Shown piece by piece: positions 35,324-44,891 of a stretch of 64,000 bases of DNA. The translations under genes were made by a program, and so were the position numbers. The first letter of the stretch is position 1, and each line of letters starts with the position of its first letter. Source of the stretch: an uncultured Bacteroidota bacterium (lineage in GTDB: Bacteria > Bacteroidota > Bacteroidia > B-17B0 > Aurantibacillaceae); assembly GCA_903893815.1 (NCBI GenBank), contig CAITNS010000016.1, positions 62,001-126,000 on the forward strand, read 5' to 3'. Under the pieces are notes generated by a model. That model saw only the letters and a program-made list of their open reading frames with translations, was not told where the DNA came from and made no database searches.

Positions 35324-36715
35324 ATGGTATTTAGCTCCGTCATATTTTTATTTTACTTTTTACCTATAGTTTTGCTTGGAAACTTCTTATTAAGAAATAT
35401 TCAACTAAAAAATCTATTTCTATTAATATGTAGTTTGCTTTTTTACATGTGGGGAGAAGGTGAACTTGTAGTACTAGTAATACTATCAGCTCTATTTAAT
35501 TACTTAATTGGACTTGGCTTAGCTTATTCTCGTATTCCAAAAGCCATATTAATTATTGGCATTTTACTTAACATTGGATTATTAGGCTATTATAAATATT
35601 ATGAATTTATCATAGAAAATCTAAACGTACTTGGATTCAATATCGTTCATCAAAATAGCATCTTACTCCCAATAGGTATTTCATTCTTCACCTTTCATGG
35701 CTTGTCATACATTATTGATGTTTACAGGGATAAAAAATTAGTTCAAAAAAATGTTTCAAATTTGCTTTTATATATTACGTTCTTCCCACAGTTAGTAGCT
35801 GGCCCAATTGTAAGGTATCACGACATTTCTCAACAGTTAAACAAAAGAGAAGTAAGCGTTGATAAAATGACGGAAGGAATAAAAAGATTCATTATTGGGT
35901 TAGCAAAAAAGATATTAATTGCAAATACACTAGGTGCACTAGCTACACAAATTTTTAGCACAGATACCTCATTAATTGGAACTGGCCCAGTATGGCTGGC
36001 AATCATAGCTTATAGTTTTCAAATATACTACGATTTTTCAGGGTATTCAGATATGGCAATAGGACTGGCCAAATTTTTCGGCTTCGACTTTCCTGAAAAT
36101 TTTAACTTTCCTTACATAAGCAAATCAGTGAAAGAATTTTGGCAACGCTGGCACTTATCCCTATCGAATTGGTTTAAAGACTATTTATACATTCCGCTAG
36201 GAGGAAGTAAAAATGGCAATTTTAAAACATACAGAAATTTAATGATTGTATTCCTATGCACTGGCATTTGGCATGGAGCTTCATGGAATTTTATCGTCTG
36301 GGGCTGTACTCATGGAATACTTATCATCATTGAAAGACTATTTCTATTAAAGTACTTAGAGAAATCTTCCATCATTTCAAGAATATATTTAATGACAACA
36401 ATTGTTACAACCTGGTTGTTTTTTACTATAGAAGATTTTAGCAAAATTATTATCTACCTAAAAAAAATGTACTTTATATCTGGTACAAGCGGAATTCTTC
36501 ATTTAAACGTCTTTATGTCGTTAGAAACTGTGACAATTCTAGTGCTCGCAATAATTTTTTCTGTTCCTTGGCACAGAATTATTATAATAAAAACACCCAA
36601 AACCGTAACAATAGCAAATTATTTAAACACGATTTTTCTGCTAGTACTATTTTTATTATGTATTAGCAATTTAGCGTCAGAAACGTATAATCCATTTATA
36701 TATTTTCGTTTTTAA
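35324..36715 (+). CDS. MBOAT O-acyltransferase (AlgI-like)
   Basis: A 463-residue polytopic inner-membrane protein of the membrane-bound O-acyltransferase family. Typical stretches are LPIGISFFTFHGLSYIIDVYR, FFPQLVAGPIVRY, FWQRWHLSLSNWFKDYLYIPLGG and the catalytic-histidine segment CTGIWHGASWNFIVWG. AlgI passes acetyl groups across the membrane to AlgJ/AlgX-type proteins, which place them on the polysaccharide. Here two AlgJ/X-like genes follow directly (one base shared with the first), so an O-acetylation module is very likely. The acyl group itself is inferred. Confidence 0.93.
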   Translation: MVFSSVIFLFYFLPIVLLGNFLLRNIQLKNLFLLICSLLFYMWGEGELVVLVILSALFNYLIGLGLAYSRIPKAILIIGILLNIGLLGYYKYYEFIIENLNVLGFNIVHQNSILLPIGISFFTFHGLSYIIDVYRDKKLVQKNVSNLLLYITFFPQLVAGPIVRYHDISQQLNKREVSVDKMTEGIKRFIIGLAKKILIANTLGALATQIFSTDTSLIGTGPVWLAIIAYSFQIYYDFSGYSDMAIGLAKFFGFDFPENFNFPYISKSVKEFWQRWHLSLSNWFKDYLYIPLGGSKNGNFKTYRNLMIVFLCTGIWHGASWNFIVWGCTHGILIIIERLFLLKYLEKSSIISRIYLMTTIVTTWLFFTIEDFSKIIIYLKKMYFISGTSGILHLNVFMSLETVTILVLAIIFSVPWHRIIIIKTPKTVTIANYLNTIFLLVLFLLCISNLASETYNPFIYFRF

Positions 36716-38433
36716 TGAGAAAATATATAAATACTTTTTGGCTCAGCGCGTGTCTTATACTAATGAGCACCCTTTCGGTACTTATTACAAAACGATACTT
36801 TTCTCAAAGTAGTGTTATAACTATTCAAATAGATTATCAAGCCTATTCCGACGAAGACTTAACTCTATACTGGAACACCAGCAAAGGAATCCATCCAAAA
36901 AATTACTTAACCCAAACTACTTCGATAAAAAAGAACAAATACTCGTATTCTTTGCGAGACGCTGATTCTTTAATTGAAATAAGAATAGATCCCGACACTG
37001 GGTTCATTTTAGCGCATATTAATGAAATTAACATCACTGGTTTAATACAACCAATTAAAATAAATGATTTTAGTAATGTAAAATCAAATGGATTAATTAT
37101 CACCAAAAACAATTCCGGTTACTATATTCAACGACAAGTAAATAATTATGACCCAAATTTCACAATCACTATTCCACCATCAGTAAGACAAGTAAATCAT
37201 CAGCTACTTACTATCGATGTTATTCTGTATATAATATCACTAGTATTTTCGGTACTCCTATTTCTAATATTCAAAACAAAGCTGTTAATGATGTTAGAAA
37301 AACAAAGTCTCAATAAAATTTCACTGATTTTTGTTTTCATTAGTGTCATTTCGAGTTATTGGATAAATAGCGTTTTAAAATTTTATAAAGCACCAGCGAG
37401 TATTGAAAACAGAAAACTTGCTGATAAACCCGAAACAGACAGTGTTTTTCATAAAAGCAAGCTATACTTCGCAAACTACACAACGTGGTTTAATGATCAT
37501 TTCCCCTACAAAAGTATTTTAGTTCACACGAACTCAATATTTAAACTCAACGTATTTAAAACATCCCCAATGCCAAATAGTATGTTTATTGGAAAAAATT
37601 TTGAGTTTTACACATCAAACGAATTATTAAGGGATGATATAACTGGAAAAAAACGATTAACCGATGAAGAAATAAATTACATGTATGGAGTTACTCTGTC
37701 AAAAAAAGTATTTCTCGAAAATCAAAATATCAGCTTTTACTTAACTATACCGCCTTCCAAACAAACAACCTATCAAAACCTACTACCAGATTACTTATCC
37801 TTACAATTAAAAGGAAAAAAAATGGGGCTACAGTTTATTGATAGACTTCGAAAAGAAAATGCGACTTTTTATATCGACGTTATTGATCTATTAAACGAAC
37901 GACACAAAAAATATCCAAAAGAAAAACTATTTTACAAATACGACATCCATTGGAGTGAATGGGGTGCATTTTTAGGTTATCAAAAACTGATTAACACCAT
38001 TAATCTAAAACATCCTTTTGTGGGCAAAGCTTTGAATTTTAATGAAGTGGATTTAAAAATTGAATACAGTAATGATGCTGATTTGGCTAAGTTAATTTTA
38101 ATGCAAAACGAATTCAAAAAAGAACGCTACATTTTTACACCAAAAATAAAAGACACCATTACTGAAACCATGATAAATGGTATTACCCAGTTTCCAATTT
38201 TCAAACACTACAACCCACATGGTAAAGGAAAACTATTGATGTTTAGAGACTCATATACTGAACAATGGCGCAACCTAATAGCCCATCATTTTAAAGAATC
38301 AGTTTTTATATGGGATCCAACTATTTCACAAAAATTAATAAACGAATACAAACCCGATATCGTTATTCAAGAAAATTGCGAGATGTTACTGTTTTATTTA
38401 TTTAATGCTGTTCAAGTAAATGAGCAAAAGTAA
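36715..38433 (+). CDS. AlgJ/AlgX-like SGNH acyltransferase 1
   Basis: A 572-residue membrane-anchored protein. A first helix (about residues 7-25) precedes a beta-rich module of about 130 residues. Two further helices (about 165-187 and 198-216) follow, then the periplasmic SGNH-type domain. Its catalytic elements are present: GKNFEFYTSNE at the domain start, the Asp-His pair in YDIHWSEWGAF and the nucleophile Ser in MFRDSYTEQW. By analogy with AlgJ/AlgX it should transfer the acyl group delivered by the MBOAT protein to the glycan. It overlaps the next gene by 14 bases. Confidence 0.85.
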   Translation: MRKYINTFWLSACLILMSTLSVLITKRYFSQSSVITIQIDYQAYSDEDLTLYWNTSKGIHPKNYLTQTTSIKKNKYSYSLRDADSLIEIRIDPDTGFILAHINEINITGLIQPIKINDFSNVKSNGLIITKNNSGYYIQRQVNNYDPNFTITIPPSVRQVNHQLLTIDVILYIISLVFSVLLFLIFKTKLLMMLEKQSLNKISLIFVFISVISSYWINSVLKFYKAPASIENRKLADKPETDSVFHKSKLYFANYTTWFNDHFPYKSILVHTNSIFKLNVFKTSPMPNSMFIGKNFEFYTSNELLRDDITGKKRLTDEEINYMYGVTLSKKVFLENQNISFYLTIPPSKQTTYQNLLPDYLSLQLKGKKMGLQFIDRLRKENATFYIDVIDLLNERHKKYPKEKLFYKYDIHWSEWGAFLGYQKLINTINLKHPFVGKALNFNEVDLKIEYSNDADLAKLILMQNEFKKERYIFTPKIKDTITETMINGITQFPIFKHYNPHGKGKLLMFRDSYTEQWRNLIAHHFKESVFIWDPTISQKLINEYKPDIVIQENCEMLLFYLFNAVQVNEQK

Positions 38434-40651
38434 AACATCATACTTATTCTATCTTTTAGTTGGTCTAATACCTATTATATACTACATAATGTATAAAATA
38501 GACAATCCAAAAAATATACCGCTAGGCGGATATCATTTCTACACTAGCGTAAAATCGCCAGATATTTCAAAAATTGAGTTTTACAAAAACAATGATTTAT
38601 TAAATACTTGGCAAACGTCATTCAAAAAATACAAACAAATAGATTATTTAGAAAAAAATGATTTAAAAAGTGATAAGGGTTTTTCTATAAAAATAAGTCA
38701 CAATAATCAAATTGATACTATTTCATTTTTAGGCATAAATTTTTATATAAATGGGCAACTATACACTCTTGCGCAAAATCAGATAAGTCAAATTACCACG
38801 AGCTCAAACGCTAGAATAATTCACCACAATAGTCAATTAAAAATTATTTCCGAAGACCATAATCCCGTTGATGTAAAATTCAATGCGCCATGCTCTTGGT
38901 CAATAAATTCAATTGATAATTTTAAAAAAATATTATTTCTATTAACCTGTATTGTTTTTTGCAGCTTGCCATTCATTATCAGACCAGGCAAAAAGTGGTT
39001 TTTAATATCTCTTACATGTAGTTTAATTGCGATGTTTTATTATTGGCAAATAGGAAAAGATCCAAACGCCCAATTAAGTATAAGTCCATGCAACATAAAT
39101 AAGGCAATTACTTTTTATTACAATTCAGTTCCAAATTTTAAAAATGAACTATCTGCAATTTACAATGATTCTTCGGAGACAATGAAAACTCAGGTAAATA
39201 CGGTTAAGCATTCTTTTTATAGGATAGACTTTTCTGATAGCTTGCAAGACCTCACCAAAGTTCAAATTAAATATTCAATTGGTCTCATTAGCAAAACGTG
39301 GCATCTAAATTCAATTATACCATTTGAAATGAATGGAAATGATTTAGATTATGAAAATGGCAAATACTCTATATCAGGTAATGATGGATATTTATGTTTA
39401 ACAAATGTGCTTTTTAATAACGGGTTTAAAAAAGTGAATTTTGTTCGTTCTAATGTATATATGCTATTTACATTTATTATTTTTTGTACGTTATTATTAA
39501 TCGAACGCTATTTAGCGAATATTATTAGTGGTGGTAAAATTATTATTCTACCATTTATTTGCATGATATTCAGCAGTTTCTTTTATCTATTCGTAAATGA
39601 CGAAAAGCTTGTTATGAGTGAAGAAAAAAGATTAGCCTTGCCATTTCCTCAATATAAAAATAGCTCGTCTCTAAAAATATACACTAAGCAACTTGACAAC
39701 TATTTTAAAGATCAATTACCTGGCAGAAGTCAACTAATTTTAATAAATAATTACAGCAAGTACAAAACATTCTCTGAGGTTGCCAATAATCCACTCGTAC
39801 ATTTTGGAAAAAATGGATGGATGTTTTATACCGGCGAAAACGTAAAGGATGTGTATGAAAATAAAACTCCTTATACAATTGAGAATCTTAAAAAAATGAC
39901 TTCTGTTTTGGAAAAAAGACGCGATTGGTTAAAAGCACAAGGAATAAGCTATTACCTTATTTTTCCAAGAATGTCGCATTATTTCTATCATGAACATGTC
40001 GGTTATGGAATTTACAAGTATAACCCTAAAGCAAGGCTAGAAGTTTTTCTGGAATACTTAAAAGCAAATAGTGATGTCAACGTCATTGATATATACACGC
40101 CTATGTATAAAGCTAAAAAAGAATCTAAACGAGATTTGTATTACCAATCAGATTCACATTGGAATTTATATGGCGCTTACTTTGCATATACTGCAATTAT
40201 AAACAGAATTAAAATTGATTATCCAAATCTAAAAGCCCCTATTCCGCTTGATAAAATTAAATGGCATGAGGCCGAGTCTTACGATGCGGATTTAGCGCAA
40301 CTACTTTCCTTAGGATCCGTAATTACTCGCCACGAATTTATACCGATAAATAAGGAAATTAATAATACTGCCGAATTACCGATTCCTGAATATCCTGAAT
40401 ATCAATCAGTGCATCCCATGGTTTTCTACCAAGGAAAAAACTCAGACGCTCCAAAACTTATTATGAACCGAGACTCATATTCTAATTTTTTAATCCCCTA
40501 CTTTGCTCCGCACTTCAGCAGACAAGGCTATTTATGGACACCAATATTCTTTCCCACCATTATTCGAAAAGAAAAACCTGATATTGTTATCACAGAAATG
40601 ATGGAACGATTTTTAGATGATTTATTAGTTGAAAATCCTCATTTACCTTAA
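38420..40651 (+). CDS. AlgJ/AlgX-like SGNH acyltransferase 2
   Basis: A 743-residue relative of the preceding protein with a longer membrane part: an N-terminal helix, a beta-rich module, a helix pair (about residues 170-210), a second beta-rich module and another helix pair (about 347-392). The SGNH domain then starts near GKNGWMFYTGE. Catalytic motifs are SDSHWNLYGAY (Asp-His) and MNRDSYSNFL (Ser). Two different AlgJ-like enzymes behind one MBOAT suggest acylation at two positions or on two sugars, which is inference. It overlaps the first AlgJ-like gene by 14 bases. Confidence 0.85.
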   Translation: MSKSKTSYLFYLLVGLIPIIYYIMYKIDNPKNIPLGGYHFYTSVKSPDISKIEFYKNNDLLNTWQTSFKKYKQIDYLEKNDLKSDKGFSIKISHNNQIDTISFLGINFYINGQLYTLAQNQISQITTSSNARIIHHNSQLKIISEDHNPVDVKFNAPCSWSINSIDNFKKILFLLTCIVFCSLPFIIRPGKKWFLISLTCSLIAMFYYWQIGKDPNAQLSISPCNINKAITFYYNSVPNFKNELSAIYNDSSETMKTQVNTVKHSFYRIDFSDSLQDLTKVQIKYSIGLISKTWHLNSIIPFEMNGNDLDYENGKYSISGNDGYLCLTNVLFNNGFKKVNFVRSNVYMLFTFIIFCTLLLIERYLANIISGGKIIILPFICMIFSSFFYLFVNDEKLVMSEEKRLALPFPQYKNSSSLKIYTKQLDNYFKDQLPGRSQLILINNYSKYKTFSEVANNPLVHFGKNGWMFYTGENVKDVYENKTPYTIENLKKMTSVLEKRRDWLKAQGISYYLIFPRMSHYFYHEHVGYGIYKYNPKARLEVFLEYLKANSDVNVIDIYTPMYKAKKESKRDLYYQSDSHWNLYGAYFAYTAIINRIKIDYPNLKAPIPLDKIKWHEAESYDADLAQLLSLGSVITRHEFIPINKEINNTAELPIPEYPEYQSVHPMVFYQGKNSDAPKLIMNRDSYSNFLIPYFAPHFSRQGYLWTPIFFPTIIRKEKPDIVITEMMERFLDDLLVENPHLP

Positions 40652-40672
40652 TAAAAAATATTAAATTTATCT

Positions 40673-41752
40673 GTGAAAAAGATTCTCATCATAGCCGACC
40701 ATCGTCTAAATCGTTCGCCAAGTCAGCGCTACCGTTTTGAGCAGTACTTAAATTATTTTAAAGAAAACGGCTTTGATTGGGAATTATCAGAAATCATTTC
40801 GCAAAAGGATGATAAAGTATTTTACAGTTCGGGAAACTATTTCAAAAAAGCGTGGATTCTTTTTAAATCACTATTTATTAGATTAAACGATTTGCGTCGA
40901 GCAAAACAATTTGATGTCATTTTTATTCAGCGCGAAGCATTGTTATTAGGTTCTTCGTATTTCGAAAAACAATTCTTTAAAAGACATAAAGTTATTTTTG
41001 ATTTTGATGATAGCATTTGGTTATTGGATACGTCGCCAGAAAACAAAAAATTTGAATTCTTAAAAAATCCAGATAAAACCAAAATCAATATTGCTCATGC
41101 CCATCGAGTGATTGCAGGTAACTCTTTTTTAGCCAATTACGCTAAACAATTTAATCCAAATACGATTATCATTCCAACAACCATTGATACAGATTTTCAC
41201 AAACCAAAACCAGAATTAAGAGGTAAGGATAAAATAGTGATTGGATGGAGCGGAAGTATTAGCACCATTAAGCATTTTGAAATGGCAATTCCTGCTTTAA
41301 AACAAATTCAAAATAAATACCCAGATAAAATAGAGATTCACGTCATTGGACAAGGGTCATATACTCATCCAGAAATTAAGGTGATAAGTAAAAATTGGAG
41401 TTCAAAAACAGAAGTTGATGATTTAAACTGTTTTGATATTGGGATTATGTCGCTACCAAATGATGAATGGGTAAAAGGCAAATGCGGACTGAAAGGGTTA
41501 TCCTATATGGCTTGTGGCGTAGCAACTGTTATGAGTAATGTAGGCGTAAATTCAGACATTATTGAACATGGCAAAAACGGGTATTTAGCGCAAACTGAGC
41601 AGGATTGGATAGATTGTCTTTCTCTTTTAATTGAGAATAGTGCCTTACGTCACAAAATTGGGTTAGCTGGCCGAGAAACAGTGGTTAAAAACTACTCTGT
41701 AAATGCTCATAAAGATACCTATTTAGGTGTTTTAAAATCTCTAATAAAATAG
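40673..41752 (+). CDS. GT4-like glycosyltransferase
   Basis: A 359-residue GT-B protein starting at a GTG (KKILIIADHRLNRSPSQRYRFEQY). The donor domain carries VIGWSGSISTIKHFE and KCGLKGLSYMACGVATVMSNVGVNSDII. The usual E-x7-E motif is altered to K-x3-L-x-Y-M-A-C-G, as in a group of GT4 proteins of uncertain specificity. NRSPSQRYRFEQY near the start is also seen in these. It ends the plus-strand polysaccharide operon, 21 bases after the second AlgJ-like gene. The sugar is unknown. Confidence 0.85.
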   Translation: MKKILIIADHRLNRSPSQRYRFEQYLNYFKENGFDWELSEIISQKDDKVFYSSGNYFKKAWILFKSLFIRLNDLRRAKQFDVIFIQREALLLGSSYFEKQFFKRHKVIFDFDDSIWLLDTSPENKKFEFLKNPDKTKINIAHAHRVIAGNSFLANYAKQFNPNTIIIPTTIDTDFHKPKPELRGKDKIVIGWSGSISTIKHFEMAIPALKQIQNKYPDKIEIHVIGQGSYTHPEIKVISKNWSSKTEVDDLNCFDIGIMSLPNDEWVKGKCGLKGLSYMACGVATVMSNVGVNSDIIEHGKNGYLAQTEQDWIDCLSLLIENSALRHKIGLAGRETVVKNYSVNAHKDTYLGVLKSLIK

Positions 41753-41796
41753 TAGATTTACTCGCCTAAACCACTACACAACAATAAAAATTATAT

Positions 41797-42879
41797 ATGA
41801 AAAACACAGCACTTACACAAAAACACATTTCTTTGGGAGCTAAAATGGTTCCATTTGCAGGATACAATATGCCTGTTTCTTATAGCGGATTAAACGATGA
41901 GCATGCAACTGTTAGAAATGCAGTAGGTGTATTTGACGTGAGTCACATGGGTGAATTTATTTTAAAAGGAGATAAAGCTTTAGATTTGATTCAAAGAGTA
42001 ACAAGTAATGATGCTTCTGTTTTAACTGATGGTAAAGCACAATATTCTTGCTTACCAAATAACGATGGCGGTATTGTAGATGATTTAATTGTATATCGTA
42101 TTGATGAAAAAACATATATGTTAGTCGTAAACGCTTCTAACATTGATAAAGATTGGAACTGGATTAGTAAACACAATACTGAAGGTGTTGACATGAAAAA
42201 TATTTCAGAAGAAACTTCTTTACTAGCAATTCAAGGACCGAAAGGTTTAGAAACTTTACAAAAACTAACGGATGTTAAACTAGCTGACATTCCTTATTAC
42301 TCGTTTGCAAAAGGAAAATTTAATGGTATTGATAATGTAGTGATTTCTAACACTGGTTACACTGGTGCAGGTGGTTTTGAAATTTACTTTAAAAATGAAG
42401 ATGCAGAAAAAATTTGGGATGCTATTTTTACAGCAGGTGCCGAGTTCGGTATTAAACCAATTGGATTAGGCGCTCGTGACACTTTACGTTTAGAAATGGG
42501 CTTCTGTTTATACGGAAACGATATTGACGATACAACCTCTCCAATTGAAGCAGGTTTAGGGTGGATCACAAAATTCACAAAAGACTTTACTAATCGCGCC
42601 GCTATTGAAAAACAAAAAACAGATGGCGTAACTAAAAAATTAGTAGGCTTTGAAATGATTGACAGAGGTATTCCTCGTCACGATTACCAAATTGCTGATG
42701 CTAATGGAAATATCATCGGTAAAGTAACATCTGGAACTCAATCACCAACTCTAAACAAAGCAATTGGTATGGGTTATGTAAACAAGGAATTTGCTAAAGC
42801 TGATACGGAAATTTTTATCGTAATTAGAGATAAAGCCATTAAAGCTCAAGTTTGTAAAATACCATTTTTGAAAAAATAA
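41797..42879 (+). CDS. gcvT: Aminomethyltransferase (glycine cleavage T protein)
   Basis: The T protein transfers the aminomethyl carbon of glycine to tetrahydrofolate. Family motifs are visible: [38 protein letters not shown] and [20 protein letters not shown], the last carrying the folate-site Asp. At 360 residues it is full length. The other glycine cleavage genes (gcvH, gcvP) are not here, as is usual in Bacteroidota. An 18-bp inverted repeat lies right after the stop. Confidence 0.96.
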   Translation: MKNTALTQKHISLGAKMVPFAGYNMPVSYSGLNDEHATVRNAVGVFDVSHMGEFILKGDKALDLIQRVTSNDASVLTDGKAQYSCLPNNDGGIVDDLIVYRIDEKTYMLVVNASNIDKDWNWISKHNTEGVDMKNISEETSLLAIQGPKGLETLQKLTDVKLADIPYYSFAKGKFNGIDNVVISNTGYTGAGGFEIYFKNEDAEKIWDAIFTAGAEFGIKPIGLGARDTLRLEMGFCLYGNDIDDTTSPIEAGLGWITKFTKDFTNRAAIEKQKTDGVTKKLVGFEMIDRGIPRHDYQIADANGNIIGKVTSGTQSPTLNKAIGMGYVNKEFAKADTEIFIVIRDKAIKAQVCKIPFLKK

Positions 42880-42885
42880 GTACAA

Positions 42886-42937
42886 AAAGCACTAAGATTA
42901 AAGTATTAAGACTATAAATCTTTAATCTTAGTGCTTT
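42886..42937. terminator. 18-bp inverted repeat after gcvT, terminator-like
   Basis: AAAGCACTAAGATTAAAG and its perfect complement flank a 16-base loop. It begins 6 bases after the gcvT stop. The T-run afterwards is weak (AATCTTTTAACC), so it could be a dispersed repeat that also stops transcription. It ends 19 bases before the next start codon. Confidence 0.65.
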
Positions 42938-42956
42938 AATCTTTTAACCTAATTAC

Positions 42957-43664
42957 ATGAACATAGAAGTTTGTTATACACCTCAAGCCTATAATCTTTT
43001 TCATAAAGACAATTCGATTGTGGTTGTAATAGATATCTTCAGAGCAACCTCGGCCATTGTTACTGCCTTTTATAATGGTGTTAGCAAAATGATTCCAGTT
43101 GCAACAGTAGAGGAAGCAAGAGAATATCAAAAAAATGGTTTCATGGCTGCGGCCGAAAGAGATGGAGAAGTGATTGAAGGTTTTGAATTAGGGAACAGTC
43201 CTTTTGGTTACATGAACAGTAAAGTAAAAGGGAAAACCATTGCTATTTCAACGACAAATGGAACGCAAGCTATTGAAGCAAGCCGCAAAGCATCCAAAAT
43301 TTTAGTAGGTAGTTTTTTAAATTTAGATGTCTTATGCGAGTATTTATCCTCTCAGAAAAAAGATGTGATTTTAGTTTGTGCTGGTTGGAAAAATAAATTC
43401 AATTTAGAAGACACTATCTTTGCAGGAGCTGTTGTAAACAAATTAACTACCGAATCAGGTTTTGAAATTACTTGCGACTCAGCTATTGCCTCTAATCATT
43501 TATATACCATTGCTAAAGATGACTTGTTTGAATTTTTATCAAACTCTTCGCACCGCAATCGTTTAGCAAAATTAGATTTAGAACGTGATATTAAATATTG
43601 CTTAACGCCAAATCAATGCCCAGTTATTCCAGTAATGGAAGGGAAATACTTGGTAAAACTGTAA
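42957..43664 (+). CDS. 2-phosphosulfolactate phosphatase family protein (ComB-like)
   Basis: A 235-residue protein of the ComB family. VVVIDIFRATSAIVTAFYNG, ELGNSPFGY and ISTTNGTQAIEAS are typical. In methanogens ComB makes sulfolactate on the way to coenzyme M. Bacteroidota do not make coenzyme M, so here it may serve sulfonate metabolism such as sulfonolipid synthesis, or a different phosphatase reaction; the sequence does not decide. No ComA, ComC or sulfonolipid gene is nearby. The next gene follows after 7 bases. Confidence 0.85.
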   Translation: MNIEVCYTPQAYNLFHKDNSIVVVIDIFRATSAIVTAFYNGVSKMIPVATVEEAREYQKNGFMAAAERDGEVIEGFELGNSPFGYMNSKVKGKTIAISTTNGTQAIEASRKASKILVGSFLNLDVLCEYLSSQKKDVILVCAGWKNKFNLEDTIFAGAVVNKLTTESGFEITCDSAIASNHLYTIAKDDLFEFLSNSSHRNRLAKLDLERDIKYCLTPNQCPVIPVMEGKYLVKL

Positions 43665-43671
43665 TTATTTT

Positions 43672-44226
43672 ATGGAAAACATTCAAGTTATTAGTAAACG
43701 TACTTCTGTTTTAATAAAAGATCAGGTGTTTAGTTTAGTGATATTACCAACAGGTGATAAGAAAAAAACAAATATCATGTTCTTATGGTTATTAGCTTGG
43801 AGTGTGAGTGGAGTTATTGTAATGGCTAATTATTTTAATCTAACACAAGATAAAGCAAAAATGATGCTGATTGTTTGGCTAGCATTTTGGGCGTATTTTG
43901 AATTTAAAATTATCCGAGTGTTTATGTGGAAACGTTTTGGCAAAGAAAAACTTTGGATTAAAAATGGCAAGATTTTGTATCAACAAGACATTAACGGCAA
44001 AGGTAAAATTAAAGAATTTGACTTGAATTTAGTTTCTGACTTTAGTTTAGTGGCTTTAACACCAGGCAGTATTGCTGATACATTTAGTCAAACCTTTTGG
44101 GTAAAAGGTGGCGAGCGTATTGAGTTTAATTGCCAAGCCAAAAACATAAGAGTTGGAATGCAATTAGATGACGAAGAAGCAAAAAAAATTATTGCAGCTT
44201 TGAATAAATTTTTGAAGAGTAAGTAA
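43672..44226 (+). CDS. Membrane protein of unknown function
   Basis: A 184-residue protein with two membrane helices (about residues 36-54 and 62-84) followed by a soluble domain: KIRLWIKNGKILYQQDI-type strands, GERIEFNCQAKNIRVGMQLDDEEA and a helix at the end. The layout resembles small PH-like or YdbT-like membrane proteins. I cannot name a family. It lies 7 bases after the ComB-like gene and ends 29 bases before the stop of the convergent rluE. Confidence 0.65.
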   Translation: MENIQVISKRTSVLIKDQVFSLVILPTGDKKKTNIMFLWLLAWSVSGVIVMANYFNLTQDKAKMMLIVWLAFWAYFEFKIIRVFMWKRFGKEKLWIKNGKILYQQDINGKGKIKEFDLNLVSDFSLVALTPGSIADTFSQTFWVKGGERIEFNCQAKNIRVGMQLDDEEAKKIIAALNKFLKSK

Positions 44227-44237
44227 CCCTCTAAACT

Positions 44238-44279
44238 CCTCTGCGTTCTCTGCTCCTACTCAGCGTTCTCTGCGGTTAG
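44238..44279. repeat. Dispersed CTCTGCGTTCTCTGCGGTTAG-type repeat, copy 2
   Basis: Two CTCTGCG-type units with GCGTTCTCTGCGGTTAG at the end resemble the repeat at 5598-5640. On the minus strand it is read as the C-terminal tail DLTAENAE of the pseudouridine synthase and supplies its stop codon at 44256-44258. Confidence 0.6.
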
Positions 44280-44891
44280 ATCTTCTTTCCAATTCTCAAT
44301 CTTCAACTTTTTAAAAAATTCTTCTTCTTCAATCTCTAACACACAACCTGGTTGCAAATCTCCTAATTCTAAATTTTCGATTGATACACGAATTAAGCGT
44401 TTACAATGATGATACACCGAAGACACCATTTTACGGATTTGATGATACTTGCCTTCTGTTAGAGTAATCATTAACCAAGAACTTGGCAAGTCTTCTCTAA
44501 ATTCGTGCGCACGCTTTGGCAAATTTGCAGGCTTTGCAACAATCTCTACTTCGCAAGGCGTTGTAGTATAATAACCACCACCTTTTACTCTAATAGTAAT
44601 ACCCGTTTGTAATTGAAGTAATCGTTCGGGTGTTACTACTTTTTCAACATGAACTAAATAGGTACGTTTATGTGGCGTATCACTTTCAAATAATAATTTA
44701 GTAACACGTTTGTTAGTTGTTAAAATTAATAAGCCTTCCGAATTATTATCTAATCGTCCTATGGCATGTGTGCCTTCGGGCCAATCAAAATCAACATCAC
44801 CTAATAAATTAACCTTATCGGGGCTAACAAATTGCGACACCATTTTGTATGGCTTATTAATAATAAAATAACGATTAGGATTTGGGTTCAT
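44256..44891 (-). CDS. rRNA pseudouridine synthase, RluE/RsuA type
   Basis: A 211-residue enzyme without the N-terminal S4 domain, like RluE. The catalytic Asp lies in AIGRLDNNSEGLLILTTN, and KTYLVHVE-type (KRTYLVHVEK) and TEGKYHQIRKMVSSVYHHCKRLIRVSI motifs follow. RluE modifies 23S rRNA U2457, but the exact site here is not certain, so I give no symbol. The last residues (DLTAENAE) come from a dispersed repeat that has replaced the original 3' end. The start overlaps the upstream GT2-DUF2062 gene by 17 bases. Confidence 0.9.
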   Translation of the reverse strand: MNPNPNRYFIINKPYKMVSQFVSPDKVNLLGDVDFDWPEGTHAIGRLDNNSEGLLILTTNKRVTKLLFESDTPHKRTYLVHVEKVVTPERLLQLQTGITIRVKGGGYYTTTPCEVEIVAKPANLPKRAHEFREDLPSSWLMITLTEGKYHQIRKMVSSVYHHCKRLIRVSIENLELGDLQPGCVLEIEEEEFFKKLKIENWKEDLTAENAE

